Assembly (NCBI RefSeq): GCF_000003855.2
Contig: NW_003101682.1
Coordinates: forward strand, 6,040,524-6,104,523
Reading direction: 5' to 3'
Length of the DNA: 64,000 bases
DNA from: Blastomyces gilchristii SLH14081
Taxonomy: Eukaryota; Ascomycota; Eurotiomycetes; Onygenales; Ajellomycetaceae
The position numbers were made by a program, and so were the translations under genes. The notes under the pieces are model-generated. The model worked only from the letters and a program-made list of their open reading frames with translations. It was not told the DNA's origin and made no database searches. Positions 34,972 to 46,612 of this stretch are shown here, one piece after another. Each line of letters begins with the position of its first letter. The first letter of the stretch is position 1.

Positions 34972-36055
34972 ACTGCGCGGCGGTGATGAACATGTACTTG
35001 TGCCTTAATATTCACAGTTCATCGGCATTGTACTGTTACATGTTGATGGGTGTAAACGGAAGTAGTATCCGACCGTGGCTTGGCCGCCTGAGTGGTATCG
35101 CAATATCAAAAGAGATCAACAGAACAACGATCGCTGTCTCCTGTGCCGAAAAGTTCCAATCACTCCGATATAGCCAAGCAGCTGGCTGCCCTGGGGGGTT
35201 ATATCTTCGAACAGTTGCTCGTCAGCTTCCACCATTCACTCTTCAACTGCTGAACAGCTTCCAAAAACTGAGCTGTTTGTGAATAACCGTGACCCATTGA
35301 TGAACGTGATGGTCGCTACAACCGTGCAACGCAAAACAAAGCCAACCCCAAACAATTACAACACACTAGAGATGGCAAGGATGTATATATTGTATTACGG
35401 AAATGGGGAGTTACCGGCGCATATACGGGTGCGGGAGGGATTTATTGGCATTTTTTGCTGCACCATGATATGACCGTACCAGCTCCATTACTTCGACCCG
35501 ACAGATATTATTTAATTGATTCGTTTCATTTCCTTGCGTCATTTTCTTTTGTAGATCCTCCCTTTTCCTGCCTTTCCCCCCAAAGCTCTATCATTCGCTT
35601 GTATCTACTTTGTTCAAGATATAAACGAAACGGGAAAAAAAAGAGAAACAAATAAATCAGGGAGGGGAAAGTTAACGCCACGAATTGATGTGGGGCGAGA
35701 AGGAGTAAAAAAATAAGGAACAATATGAGATAAAGGACATTTGAAAGGCACTGGAAGCGAAATAGGGGGAAGAAAATTAACAACCAAGATGAGAGAACCA
35801 AAGTTAACTACATAAAGGTGTAAATGATCAAAGGATAAAAACAGCAGTAAAATTTTAGATTGTTATTAACGCCGCTGATACTGACAAATCTCCGATCAGG
35901 TATCGAAAATGCTATACATCAGACACCATCATGATACAACCCGCTTTAAACGTTGGAACCTCGCTTTCCACCTCTGTGATTATATACTGCACGTAGTCGG
36001 CGTGCCACACCTCCGCGATACGGAATCGTATGCCATCCGCCCAGGGGCATGGCCA
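34972..36055. other. Intergenic region, about 1.1 kb
   Basis: No supported gene between the rhodopsin-type pseudogene and the 3' end of NUP170. The ORFs at 35.3-35.8 kb read through T/A-rich low-complexity DNA. Confidence 0.55.
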
Positions 36056-39000
36056 CTACAAAGATCGCTCAATCTTAGCCCGCAAATCGCGACATACCTG
36101 AATCGACTCGTCATCCAAACCGCTCTGCTGCAACAGCAGTAACATTTCCGATACGCGGGTAGCAAAGGCATCGCTGCCAAACGCGCCCGTTCCGACGCGC
36201 AATGATTCCTGGAACCAGCGGGCAATCAGGTATAGCAGATCGCGTCCGATATACCGTCTATTCTTTCCATGGAAAGGCACTTCGTCATTGTAGAAGAGCG
36301 ATTCGAGAACAGTGTAGATGAGTTCGTGGGAAACTTGCAGATCGAGAAAGAGGTCTACGATCCAGCTGTCTGGGCCAACGCCAAGCTGCTGTTCGAGTAC
36401 GTAGCGCTCGAGCATTGGTAGTAGCAGGTGGACTGGGAAGGTAGTGTCTGACATCCTGAGGCGGCCGGAAAGACCTCGGATCTTTTCAATGACGGCCTCG
36501 TAGGGGAGGGGTGCGCCTTTTGCTGAAGCCTCCTCGTGGACTTCTTGGATTAGGTTATGCCAGCATGCCTTGATGTCAGAAGCATTGCGGTAGTTGGCGA
36601 GATGCATGATTTGTAGACAGATATCGTAGTAACCGCCGGGATCAGCATACATGTTATAAAGCTGGAATGTGCGATATGTGTTAGCAACTTCACAATTGTT
36701 AGAACCAGTGTTTGGTGAGTTCAACCATACCTTATTGAGTTCCATGATCTCGCCGTTCACCTCCTGCAGGACGGTAGCTTTACGATCAGGTTCAATCCTA
36801 GTCTCCTCCTTGAGCCTCTGTAGAAGGTCATCTTGCACATTGGCCACATCAATCAACGTCGAAATCTCTTGATGCAGCCTTTGCCTCGACGCCCGTGACA
36901 CATTCGGCGTAAAAACTGATGCATTTGCCCTAGCTTGGCCGAGATACTCAATCCGCCGACTTAGTGGGAGTGAGAATGAGCTCTGGGCAAGCTGTAGTTG
37001 AACGGATGCAGCATCGTAAAATCGATTTGACTGTCCATAATACCTCCATAGTAGATCCGCATGTGATATGTCTTCAGTTGACTTTCTTTGAAGATAGGTC
37101 ACGACGAAAGGAGTCTGGACTTCAAGAAGTCGTTCGCTCCAACCTCGCTCCAAGTACCAATCATACAAACTAGTGAGGAACACCTCATCCTCGCATTTTG
37201 AGATCACATCATAAGCTTCATTTTTTCTTCGTGCCACAGCAGTGTACTGCCCATCCACGAAACCGGGATCTTGACCCGAAAGTTCGTCGACTGCGAGAAT
37301 AATTCTGTATATTAGGTCATAGCACTGTTGGCGCACTTCGTAACTAGCCTGCCGGGGATCCTATGTCACATCAACGTTAGACAAAAGCAAACTTACGAAC
37401 AGTATTGGGGAAATACCTCTGGTGGGCGACCATCCATAATCCAAGAAAGCGCACGATTTGCCTTGTCAGAATGGGCCGCAACGCTAAGGCACAGTTGTAT
37501 TGCACCTACAAAAACTTAAATCAGATCTTCGATCCTTTAGTAAAAGGCCGGTCAATGATACATACCGGCAAAGAATTGGTTCTGGATATATTGCTCCACC
37601 GCAGACTGGAGGTAGTCCATGGACAGATTCTCGGAGACTTGGCGGAAGAGGATTAAACTCTCATTAAGTAAATTGCGGCCCAATTCAGAGTTTCCCCCGG
37701 CTTCAGCCGCTCTTTTTAGTTGCTCCTGAGCTTTGAAAATAACGACATCTTCTGCGCTGCAGAAAGTGCCACATCTTCGCCGCAGAGCTTCCGCAACCGT
37801 CTCAACGTTGGAGCCCTTAGCAATATTCCGATTCACGATAGACTTAACAAGCTCTTTCGCAACTTCATGGCCCTTGTTGCTACTGAATAACTCTTCAAAT
37901 GTGAGAGTTAAAAAGCGCTGCTTCGTTTCCTCAGGTAATAAAGCGATGATCTCGTCAACCCGCTCATCGAACAGGACCAGAACAAATGAAATACCTTCGA
38001 TTGTATCAGAAACAAGTTGAACCATAGCATGCAAAGCACGATGCTCGCCTTGCAGCGCAATCTCGTCCTGTTTAGTAACAACTCGTGAGAGAGCTTCCGG
38101 TCCACTCAATCCCTCGATGAAGGACTTATTTGTCCGGAAGAAGTCCTGAAGGGCAGACAAATCTCTCTGAATCGAATGCAATTTTGAAGTATCGATGGAT
38201 GGAGAAATGGTGACACCTCCCGCCGGGGTCCGATTTTGCGTGGCAATTACTGTTTTCCATATGGACCTCAAGAGACGTGAGGTATAGAGAGCAATACCAG
38301 CATGGCGCGGCGAGGGGATGACAGCGTCAATCGCGGGAGTGGAATTGTCGGCAACTGCATTCTCATTAAAGGTCGGCTTTCCCCCAAACTCAATAAACAC
38401 CTTTCGCGCAAATTCAAGGACGTCGGGGTCATTTATCTTCGAAAGACGAGAATCTGCAGACAGTTCCACTCCCTGACCACAGGCAACAGCTAAAGCGGTC
38501 GCCAGCGTCTCACTGCGGCCGTACAGTCGTATCAGTGTTTTTACCTGACTCTCCAGTCCCTCTTCTCCACCAGCGTTCCGTATTAGCGAAGCAAAGACAT
38601 CTACTATTCGCCGCCTGCGAATAACGTGAACTCCAGTATTGGTCAACACCGCAATTTCCGCTGTAGGCTTGTCGAATTGAACGGCGAGCTCATTTCCAAA
38701 ACCTCCTTGCGGCTGCGTAGCGAATTCTGGTGTGCATAGCCCAATGTCTTCTGCTCGACTGCCAAGGGTTAGCCACATCGCGGTTTCGCCAGGTTTAATC
38801 GGGAGTGCGCTCTCTTGTGGTCGCGCAAGGCGGCCAGAGTCGGGAGTTGAGATAAAAAGGGTGTCTGCTCTATTCGTGGGGTCTTTTGACGTAAAACAGA
38901 AAAAGTAGCCAGGGGGGAATCGTCGGGCGGATCTAGTAGGGTCAAGCGAGTGGATGGCGAGTTTGGCTCCGAATGAGGCCTGATATGGCGATCCAGCAAC

Positions 39001-40384
39001 AGGAGGCCCTTGAGGTAATTGGCTTGCAGTGATGTCAGAAGGCGGTGTCTTCACATGATGAGCTTGCATGCTGGTCGGAGCATTGGTCGCAGTTGGAGTT
39101 GCAGACCAGCTATATGACCCTGTAGCGCTAAGATATATTCTATAGCCAGTAGCGGTTACTGCCATCAGATGATACCTAGAAGCCTCCGCAGCTGGGATAG
39201 GGCTGATAGAGACTATTTTGATCCTGGGGTTGAGTGTTTCGTTGGAGCTAATAATATGTCCAATGTTCGAGTAGATATCGATAGCATGTTTTGTAATGGT
39301 AAGATTGATAGTTCCATCGGGCTTCAGGTGAAATACACGGATTGTCGAGTTCGAAGAAAGCGTGTATAACAGGTTTCGGCTATCATCAACTACCATTTGC
39401 TCAACAAACTCCATCGGTTTATGGCTGAGAATAATTGACGGGGTGAAGGCAGCAAAACTCTTGCTCGTATGGTTCACTTTCCCGCAGCGGCCCTGGAACC
39501 ACCTCTCTTCCTGTTGATACATGAGCTCATAAACGTCGTTGTCAGCCGACCCCGCAAAAAATATCCTTCCAGTAGAGTTTGATGATGCAATAACATTGAT
39601 GTCCAACCCTCGAATCGACGTTGCCATTCCAGTTTGATAGAGTGTCACTGTCTTTGTTCCTGAAGCAGACGTCTCACATCCCAAGCCCAATAACAACATC
39701 TCCGCAGTGGTAGAAAGAACAAGGATGTGTGAGATTGACGGGAGGAAGACACCTGCGCGAGGGTGGGCTAGCTTGACCGCGTTGATGCTATTTGGCTGGC
39801 TCTCAAATCCCACCAACTGCGGGTTTGGATGGGTGTAATCCCAGAGATATAGGGCATTGTCAATCGTAACCCACGCATGGTTCAGCTCCGCAAAAAGCCC
39901 CATGCTTGTCGCTACCTGTGCTCGATTGTATTGATCGAATATTTGGTCCGGTATATTGTACATCTTAACTTTTTGAAACGGCGCCCAGGACGCCGACGTG
40001 GGAATATCATAATCGGAAGAAAAACCCTCTATATACATCCTCTAAGATTAGACTTCTAAACCATGTCATTAGGAGTTTTTGCCTATACATACGGGATAAA
40101 TAGCTGTCTAGATCTGGGTATCGTGACTCCTGCGCCAAAGCCTCATCTATGGTCCGCGCCGCTCGTTGTCGTGGGTTCAGGGTTTCCGCTCTGCTCTTGA
40201 CCGCCATCACGGGGAGTCTTGCACGAAGGGGCTGGGGCGGAGGTGCGGCGGCAGTCGCAGGTTGGCCTCCGGCACCAGACAAGGTAGAGGACTGAAAAAG
40301 AGGTCCATTAAAATTAGGCGGAGCTGGGGTCTGAAAATAGGAGCCTGGTAGAGGTCTTTGAGGAGTAAGGGGTTGAAAGGTCAT
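36056..40384 (-). CDS. NUP170: Nucleoporin NUP170/NUP155 family
   Basis: Large inner-ring scaffold nucleoporin. Five exons, 40384..40093, 40028..37566, 37505..37417, 37360..36731 and 36661..36056, give about 1359 residues, normal for the family. The N-terminal tail is Pro/Gln/Phe-rich (MTFQPLTPQRPLPGSYFQTP). It is followed by the beta-propeller start DLDSYLSQGFSSDYDIPTSA, the diagnostic YNIPDQIFDQYNRAQVATSM, and NALYLWDYTHPNPQLVGFES. An alpha-helical C-terminal half contains LYGRSETLATALAVACG, ISFVLVLFDERVDEIIALLP and FYNDEVPFHGKNRRYIGRDL. The first splice uses the acceptor TATATAG, giving LSQGFSSDYD; nearer AG sites break the frame. The last intron (36730..36662, 69 nt) is a multiple of three and open, so retention would add 23 residues without a stop. 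Removing it restores the family sequence. Confidence 0.94.
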
Positions 40385-40831
40385 CGTTTCAACATGCGTG
40401 GGCGCATGAAGCTGGTAAACGCACGCCCTGCTCTGGTGAAAAGTCGCGCACCCGTGGATGCGGCACCGCGGATAGGGCAGAATAACGGCAGCAATAAAGT
40501 AAGATATTTAGATAGACCAATGCTGGCCACCTCGGGGGAGACGTGTAGAGAGAGCAGCGTGGAGAGAACACAAGCCAGCCTTCGCCGAAGCTTCGTCAAA
40601 ACAAAAAAAGAGGCAGCGGGTGCACGGACCAGCAGCCAGCCATCCGCGACTTAAATATTTAAATATGATATAAATTTATTTACTCCATACTCCGTACATG
40701 GTTAAATCGCTGTCGTTGTTTCAGTTATTTCACCAATTGCACAATAGAAACACCAGAAATCTCATTACAGCATAGCACATCTTGATTCTCTACATATCGC
40801 CCTTCGTAAATTCAGTCTCTTTTCTCTCACA
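40385..40831. promoter_or_regulatory. Shared divergent promoter, NUP170 / AIM41
   Basis: A 447-bp gap between divergent starts. It contains a TACTCCGTA element at 40688-40696 next to a near copy (TACTCCATA at 40681). A plus-strand ORF here (40358-40654) overlaps the NUP170 start and is not convincing. Confidence 0.5.
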
Positions 40832-41474
40832 ATGTTCCGATCACTCAGATCCCGTCCCCAGCAGTGCCTTCGAGGCGTCGTCGTCCGACACAACTCTACA
40901 GCTGCTCCAACAGCACCGCCCTTGCTCTTTAAGATAAAATCAGATCTGAAGGATGCCATGAGGGCGAGGGACACCGCCAGGTACATAAATACTCAATAGC
41001 TTAAAACGCCCCTCAGTTCTCCCTGCGATCACATGTGTTAACAAGCCCGCATTCGGCCGTCTTTATAAATATAGACTCAACGTCCTCCGCGCCATAATAT
41101 CAGAAACAAACAACGCCGCAAAGACCCCCTCGCCCATAAAAACTGACATCCAGCTCCTAAAGCTCTTAAACAAGCGCACCGCTGCGCTAAAGGATGCAAA
41201 GGGTGAATACCTAGAGGCGGGCCGAGCAGACTTGATCGAGAACGCGAATAAAGAACTAGAAGTTTTGGAAAGATACGCTAGCCAGGTGGAAACGATAAGC
41301 AATGAGGAGGTCCGAGCTGCTGTCTCGAGAGCTATTGAAAAAATGAAAAATTCCGGGGAAAAGATTGCTATAGGGACTGTCATAAAGGCGCTGGTGGGAC
41401 CCGGGGGTTCGTTGGAAGGGAAACCAGTGCAGGTAGGGGAGATCTCGAAGATTGCGAAGGAGTTGATATCCTAG
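40832..41474 (+). CDS. AIM41: Altered inheritance of mitochondria protein 41 (YqeY/GatB-like)
   Basis: Small mitochondrial protein of the YqeY family, related to the tRNA-binding tail of GatB amidotransferases; molecular role unclear. Two exons, 40832..40980 and 41075..41474, join in frame (AG|A) to 182 residues. The N-terminus MFRSLRSRPQQCLRGVVVRH is Arg-rich and acid-free, as in a mitochondrial presequence. The family core follows: LLFKIKSDLKDAMRARDTAR, LNVLRAIISETNNAAKT, DIQLLKLLNKRTAALKDAKG and the C-terminal VIKALVGPGGSLEGKPV. It shares its promoter region with NUP170. Confidence 0.93.
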
Positions 41475-42390
41475 GGAGTGGGGGAAAATTATAGGGGAGT
41501 TACGTGTATATCACCACTATGTATGCGGAAAATTACGGGCGTTTGCTTTTCTTTTCTTTGTTTTTTCACTCTCCTTTCTTCTCCACTCCTTTCCTTTACC
41601 CCCCATCGGAGGGCGTGATTGGGGCGCAGATATGGGTGTACAATATGACTCGTGAAACGGGGGGGCCGGGGGAGCGTACGGGGTCAGCTTCTTTATCTAG
41701 CATCAGGTAGTATCGTCCGCCGGGTGTACATTTCAGTTACAGCTAGCTCGCACATCGATTTCTCCGAGATGGAAATGGTCCGTTCGCCCGCTATATATTG
41801 TTGCTATGATGAAATATAATGGAAGATTTTCCCCGTTTCCCCGTTTCCCCGTTTCCCCCTTGGAATTACATTTCTAGCCCTTCCCTGGTACAAGAAAATG
41901 AACGAGTACCGTCATAGCTCGGGATAATTTATGAGAGGTGAATGAATCAATTGAATACTCGGCCAATTTTCGAATTGTTTTTAGCAACGGGGTACGGCGG
42001 GCTTTAGGGGGTGTGAAATAACGGCACGACTCGATATAGTCAATATTAGTATCTATCACTTTGCATGAGAAAGCAGTAGGAGGGAGGAGGACTCTATAGG
42101 CCTGCTAGTACAAAAGCTGGACGACCAGCCTGATCATATAATAGATTTTAAACACTTATTGGTATCCCATTTTGCTCCCTCCTTAACGCCCAGTCTATCC
42201 CAAGATAGTCCCTCAACAGACTAGGCCCATTAAAAATATAAATGTAGCAGAAAGGGGCGATGAAGAAGATAAATGAGAATTAGAATCCATAAAAAAAAAA
42301 AGAACGGGAATAATTAAAAAAAGGCAGAAGGAAGCAGAAAAAAGAGTATAGCACCGCACAAAAAGAAAAAAAGTACAACATGATATGCAC
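41475..42390. other. Convergent intergenic region, AIM41 / ROT1
   Basis: Noncoding 916 bp with purine-rich A tracts around 42280-42370 and a short minisatellite listed separately. Polyadenylation regions of both genes are expected here. Confidence 0.5.
41828..41859. repeat. (TTTCCCCG)n minisatellite, about four units
   Basis: Tandem 8-bp units in the 3' region of AIM41. No function was inferred. Confidence 0.85.
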
Positions 42391-43528
42391 TCATTTATAG
42401 ATTAGGGCGATCCCTCCAATAGATGTCATGATTACCCCTATCCACCACACCTTATCACTGCTCGGTAGCCTATCCATTCTTGAATGGTAGAAGTAGTCAA
42501 TCGTCTTGATGAATGGGCTCTTGTTTCTTGGCGGCTGGGCGACTTTAAATTCCCTTTCTATTTCTTCAGAGCCTTCGGTTCTTTTCGCTTTAGCTTTTCG
42601 TTCGCCAGCCGCTGTCGATCTTGCTGTAACAGCAGTCTTGGAGCGATCTGTCGGATTCAGCGTGTGTGTCGGGAGCATCTCTGGCGTACGTGCAGCGAGA
42701 TACATGGGGATCAATGGTGAGCCGTCAAATCGGTATAGATTGAGGCGTTGGATCTTGTGAAACGGATCAAGTAGGACTTCGTATCTCTGCCGATTGATTG
42801 TTAGCGCGATTTATGCCAAGTCGTAAAAAAAAAAAAAAGATTTTCTTTTTCATATCTACCTCGAACAGCTCTTCTTGGATATATCGATAGTACTCTGCAC
42901 TTTCGCTAATGCAAGGGTTCGAGACCAATTGGCGACCATCCGAGCTGAATGGGGTCAGGATGAGAGACCCATTACGTTCCACTCTATAGGTTCCATGTTG
43001 AAATTGCATTACCCCTTTTGAACATTCTGGACTGGTAGCTAATTAGATGCAGAAGAATCATACGTCAGCTCTATTCAAGGGGTAACTATAGATATAGAGG
43101 CGATAAATGGCCATGGCTATGTTGCGGTGCGGTGCGGTGACTAACCATCAGAAACTGCGCGGAAATATGCTTCTTCGAAGAATCCATCTTCGGAGAATGA
43201 ATATGAGATTCCTGTATGCGACGGCTCCACGAATCTATCCTTTTGTGGATTGTAGAATCCCTTTTTTTTTGTTTGAACAAACAAACAACCGCAAATGGTC
43301 AGCAGGTAGCTCTGTTTCTGTTTCCTTTCTTTTTTCTTCCGCAAAAGGAAAGGAAAGGAAATCACAAATCTGTGCCAGCAATGATGTACGTACTCTGCCC
43401 GTCAAGACCTTCTGTGACTTGGTAGTCCAAGTGCCCGTTAGTTGCGGATCTACCGGACCTTGCGCGGTGACGACAGTGGGCAGGCAAAAGAACGAGATGA
43501 GGAAGAGAGACAACGTAGCCAACATCAT
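42391..43528 (-). CDS. ROT1: ROT1, ER chaperone-like protein for cell-wall synthesis
   Basis: Essential ER membrane protein in yeast, needed for protein folding, beta-1,6-glucan synthesis and cell-wall assembly. Four exons, 43528..43394, 43260..43146, 43038..42860 and 42786..42391, join in frame to 274 residues. The signal peptide [20 protein letters not shown] is followed by the diagnostic [70 protein letters not shown] and [20 protein letters not shown] linker rich in Lys, Arg and Glu leads to a C-terminal membrane helix, [18 protein letters not shown]. The second Met may be the real start. The acceptor of exon 2 follows a run of ten A, which is unusual, but the frame and family sequence require it. 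Confidence 0.93.
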
Positions 43529-44469
43529 GATTTCCGTCGCCGCACGCTGGGTTGGGACATGAGGGGAGATGAGACGAGACGACGAAAGGGAAAAACGAAA
43601 GAAAGAAAGAAAGAAAGAAGGACGGAAAGTAACAAGGGAATTCCTCGAGAGTTCGCTGCGAAGATGAGAGGCGAGGAATCCGGTGTCGTTCGGTGCCGAA
43701 GATTGTCTGGAGCAGGTTCTACAAGTAACTCCTGATAGCGAAAGGCTGACGTATCCAGGAACACTGTGAACTCTCTCTGTTGTCGCATCCAGTATTTACG
43801 AAATCTACTTTTGGTCACTTTTTTATTTTTTTATTTTTTTATTTTTTTATTTTATTTATTTTATTTTTATTTATTTTATTTTATTTTATTTATTTATTTA
43901 TTTATTTTTTATTTTTATTTAGAATAGAACAGAATACGCAGCTGCTCGTGTAAATTGGGTATTTTCTTCGATCCCTCATTGGTTGTATAGTCATGCCAGC
44001 GGAAACTGGTATACTCCGTATGGTCCTCAAAATATATACCAGGAAGCATAACATCTATATGAAAAGACCCGTGGAGACCAAAGGCAGAGGCTCTATTCTT
44101 TGATAGAGAGCATCAAGATCAACAAATCAAATTCGAACGGCGGCTAATCATTATTTTAGTCAATAATGGCGTCCGTCCTAGTCTAGTGCCCTTAAATAGT
44201 TAGCGGGAAGGGAATGAATGCTAAGGCCAGATTCGTATCCTGTAGCTAATAAATATCCTATCTCCAATAGTTGCCACAGGGTATAATACAGTGCAGTCTC
44301 TCAAACTCATAACGACTTATTGTAAGTAAAAAGGCCTGCAAAACACACTCACCCCGCTGTCCTCCTCCTCTTAGCTACCTCTAATTATTTAGACATTTCG
44401 GTAACCGCCGTGGTAGCTTGCTCAAACACCCCGATTTACGGAGTGTAATATATAACCATATGTCCTACA
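43529..44469. promoter_or_regulatory. Divergent promoter region, ROT1 / formyl-THF cyclo-ligase
   Basis: A 941-bp region with a GAAA-rich purine run (43585-43640), a T/A simple repeat (43816-43923) and a TACTCCGTA element (44012-44020). No ORF with family features is present. Confidence 0.5.
43816..43923. repeat. T-rich TTTA/TTTTTTA simple repeat
   Basis: About 105 bp of T runs of three to seven bases separated by single A, in the ROT1 promoter region. Confidence 0.85.
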
Positions 44470-45443
44470 ATGGCGTCTCTACAAACAGCCAAGAAGGAAT
44501 TGCGAAGAAAGCTACGGAGGATCCTTTCAGAAGTATCCAAAGAGTCTGTGGCCGTGCAATGTTAGAATCCCCCGTTCACTCACCATTCTGTGCCGTTTAT
44601 ATCGCCATGATATTTACTTGATAATTATGTAACTATCAGCATCCATCGTCACGAGAAATCTACTTGCACTCCCTGAATACCATGCAGCCACTAAACTCAG
44701 TGTCTATCTCTCAATGCCCTCTGGCGAAATCTCAACCGCCGCTATTGTCCGTGATGCCTTCAGCAGAGGCAAGCAAGTATATGTCCCGTATCTCTATCAA
44801 CCGGACCCAGCGGCGACCGCAAACCAGGGTCGTTCCTCGGTCATGGAAATGCTAGCGCTACGCTCCCTGGAAGACTACGAATCGCTACAGGCAGATAAAT
44901 GGGGTATCCCGACACTAGATTCGAATACTATTGGCAGCAGGAGGAATTGTTTTGGTGGATATGGTATCCCTACGGGAGAAACGGCCCAAGCAGGTTCCAC
45001 GATGACAGAGGCAGAATCAGAATCAACTGCAGCCGGTGACGACAGTTCAGGATTAGATTTGGTTGTTATGCCTGGAGTAGCCTTTGACGAACAACTGCAA
45101 AGACTGGGACACGGCAAAGGGTATTATGACCATTTCGTCAATCGATTGAAAAACATTAGGCAAAGCGGAGGAGAAGAAAGTAAAGCAGGCATGCGGAAAC
45201 CACATCTCGGTAAGGAAACCATCCAACCCAACATATAATAATCATCTGAGAAATATTTATGGTCGCCCGTATATCAATCACTCGCTTGCTAATGGCTTTT
45301 TCCCACTCTTGCACGTCTCAGTCGCCTTGGCCCTGGCAGAGCAGCTTCTTCCCCCAGGAGAGAAGATACCCGTCGCCGATCATGACTATCCCGTGGATGC
45401 CCTCATCGTTGGAAACGGGCGCATTCTCACATCAAGCAGTTAG
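44470..45443 (+). CDS. FAU1: 5-formyltetrahydrofolate cyclo-ligase
   Basis: ATP-dependent enzyme (MTHFS) converting 5-formyl-THF to 5,10-methenyl-THF in folate one-carbon metabolism. Three exons, 44470..44560, 44640..45209 and 45322..45443, join in frame to 260 residues. The N-terminus MASLQTAKKELRRKLRRILS shows the usual KxxLR start. The middle has LSVYLSMPSGEISTAAIVRD and KQVYVPYLYQPD. The signature LVVMPGVAFDEQLQRLGHGK followed by GYYDHF contains the family's GxGxGYYD loop. The last exon reads VALALAEQLLPPGEKIPVAD, HDYPVDALIVGN. A Ser/Thr/Glu-rich insert (about residues 160-185) lengthens it relative to the bacterial enzyme. It is divergent from ROT1 and convergent with SME1, with a 179-bp gap. 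Confidence 0.94.
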
Positions 45444-45622
45444 CAAAAAACTGTAGCGCTTGGATTCTCTTAATGGTGCCATAAAAACCAGGCCCCGTCT
45501 TCTTCGTTTTATTCTTAAATTTTTTTTTGTGTGTGTCTGTATATCAGGTAGAACAGTAAATATATATCCTAACGCCTTTTTCCCCAAAGTCACCCTATAA
45601 TTCTACCCCCCGCGTTGCCATT

Positions 45623-46104
45623 TCATTGAAGGGCCTGAATTAACGAAACATTGTCGCCTTTGAGTAAAATTTGACCTGGGGCGGTAGGTAAGCATTGTGG
45701 ATACGGGAAGCAAGCGCATGAACAACAGATAGGTAATAACGCCATATCATACCAAGCTGTCTCCTCTTCTCCTCCTCTGTTTTCGTTGCCAAACGAACCT
45801 CGACCGCGTCATCGACAACTAGGTTCATGAACTCGTCGAATCCCTTTTGAACAAAACGTGAACGTATATTGTTAGCTTTTGATCAATTGCGACCCGTTAT
45901 ATATCAACAACGGGTAGGGGGGTAAATTATTCGTCGTGATAAAGAGCAAAGGAGAATACGAACCCGAATCTTCCCTTCTATCCGGATCGCCAGCTGTTCG
46001 TAGAGCCATATTGAAACCGTAGATCTTTGCTGGAGGAGCTTGAAGATGAAATGGATTGGAGCCAGAAGTGTCTTGCGACCTGCTCCTCCACCTCTGCCTG
46101 TCAT
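45623..46104 (-). CDS. SME1: Small nuclear ribonucleoprotein SmE
   Basis: Core Sm-ring protein of spliceosomal snRNPs. Three exons, 46104..45964, 45843..45753 and 45675..45623, join in frame to 94 residues, the normal size. The sequence begins MTGRGGGAGRKTLLAPIHFI. Sm motif 1 follows (FKLLQQRSTVSIWLYEQLAI, RIEGKIRGFDEFMNLVVDDA). Motif 2 ends the protein in GQILLKGDNVSLIQALQ. The first intron has the donor GTTCGT, less usual, but the splice gives the invariant KIRGFDEFMN. It is divergent from MTR10. Confidence 0.95.
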
Positions 46105-46612
46105 TGCGCGTGGAAAGTTGGGGAAATAGCTTCAGATATATGGTATGCTGTCAAGCGATAGAAGGGTGATAGAGTATTTAGTCCAAGCAGAGTCGTGAGT
46201 GAATTATCGGAAATGAGCCGTGTAAGCGACGTGAAGAGGGAGAATGCTCCGTGGTTGTGCTGGAGAAAAGCTGCTCACGGCGGTCGGTCGGTTGTTGCTG
46301 TGATGCCCATGCAGCTAAAATCTGCTCGCAGTTGTCTCTTGTCGCCCGCCAAACTCTTTTTTTTTTCTGCCTCCGGCAAACCAACCAACCGCTTCCCACC
46401 AACCAACTACAAACCTTCGTCACCAGCCGGCCCAACCCCCGTTTAATATGAAATATCCAGCACCCTTGATACTTCTGGTTTGAGCTGGTTTGATCCATGA
46501 GTTTGCTTAGTCGCTATCCATCCCCTCAGCCTGGCTGACCTGATCCAGCGTGTACATTGGTGCTCTACGCCCCTACCTACCAGATCCCTCACTCCACCTC
46601 TAACATCCCACT
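46105..46612. promoter_or_regulatory. Shared divergent promoter, SME1 / MTR10
   Basis: A 508-bp gap between divergent starts of two RNA-metabolism genes. ORFs inside it are short and lack family features. Confidence 0.5.

Noticed and set aside
43261..43275. A-rich run before ROT1 exon 2 as a sign of a broken splice site
   Set aside because: The AG at its end is a valid acceptor and the join keeps the conserved ROT1 frame, so the gene looks intact.
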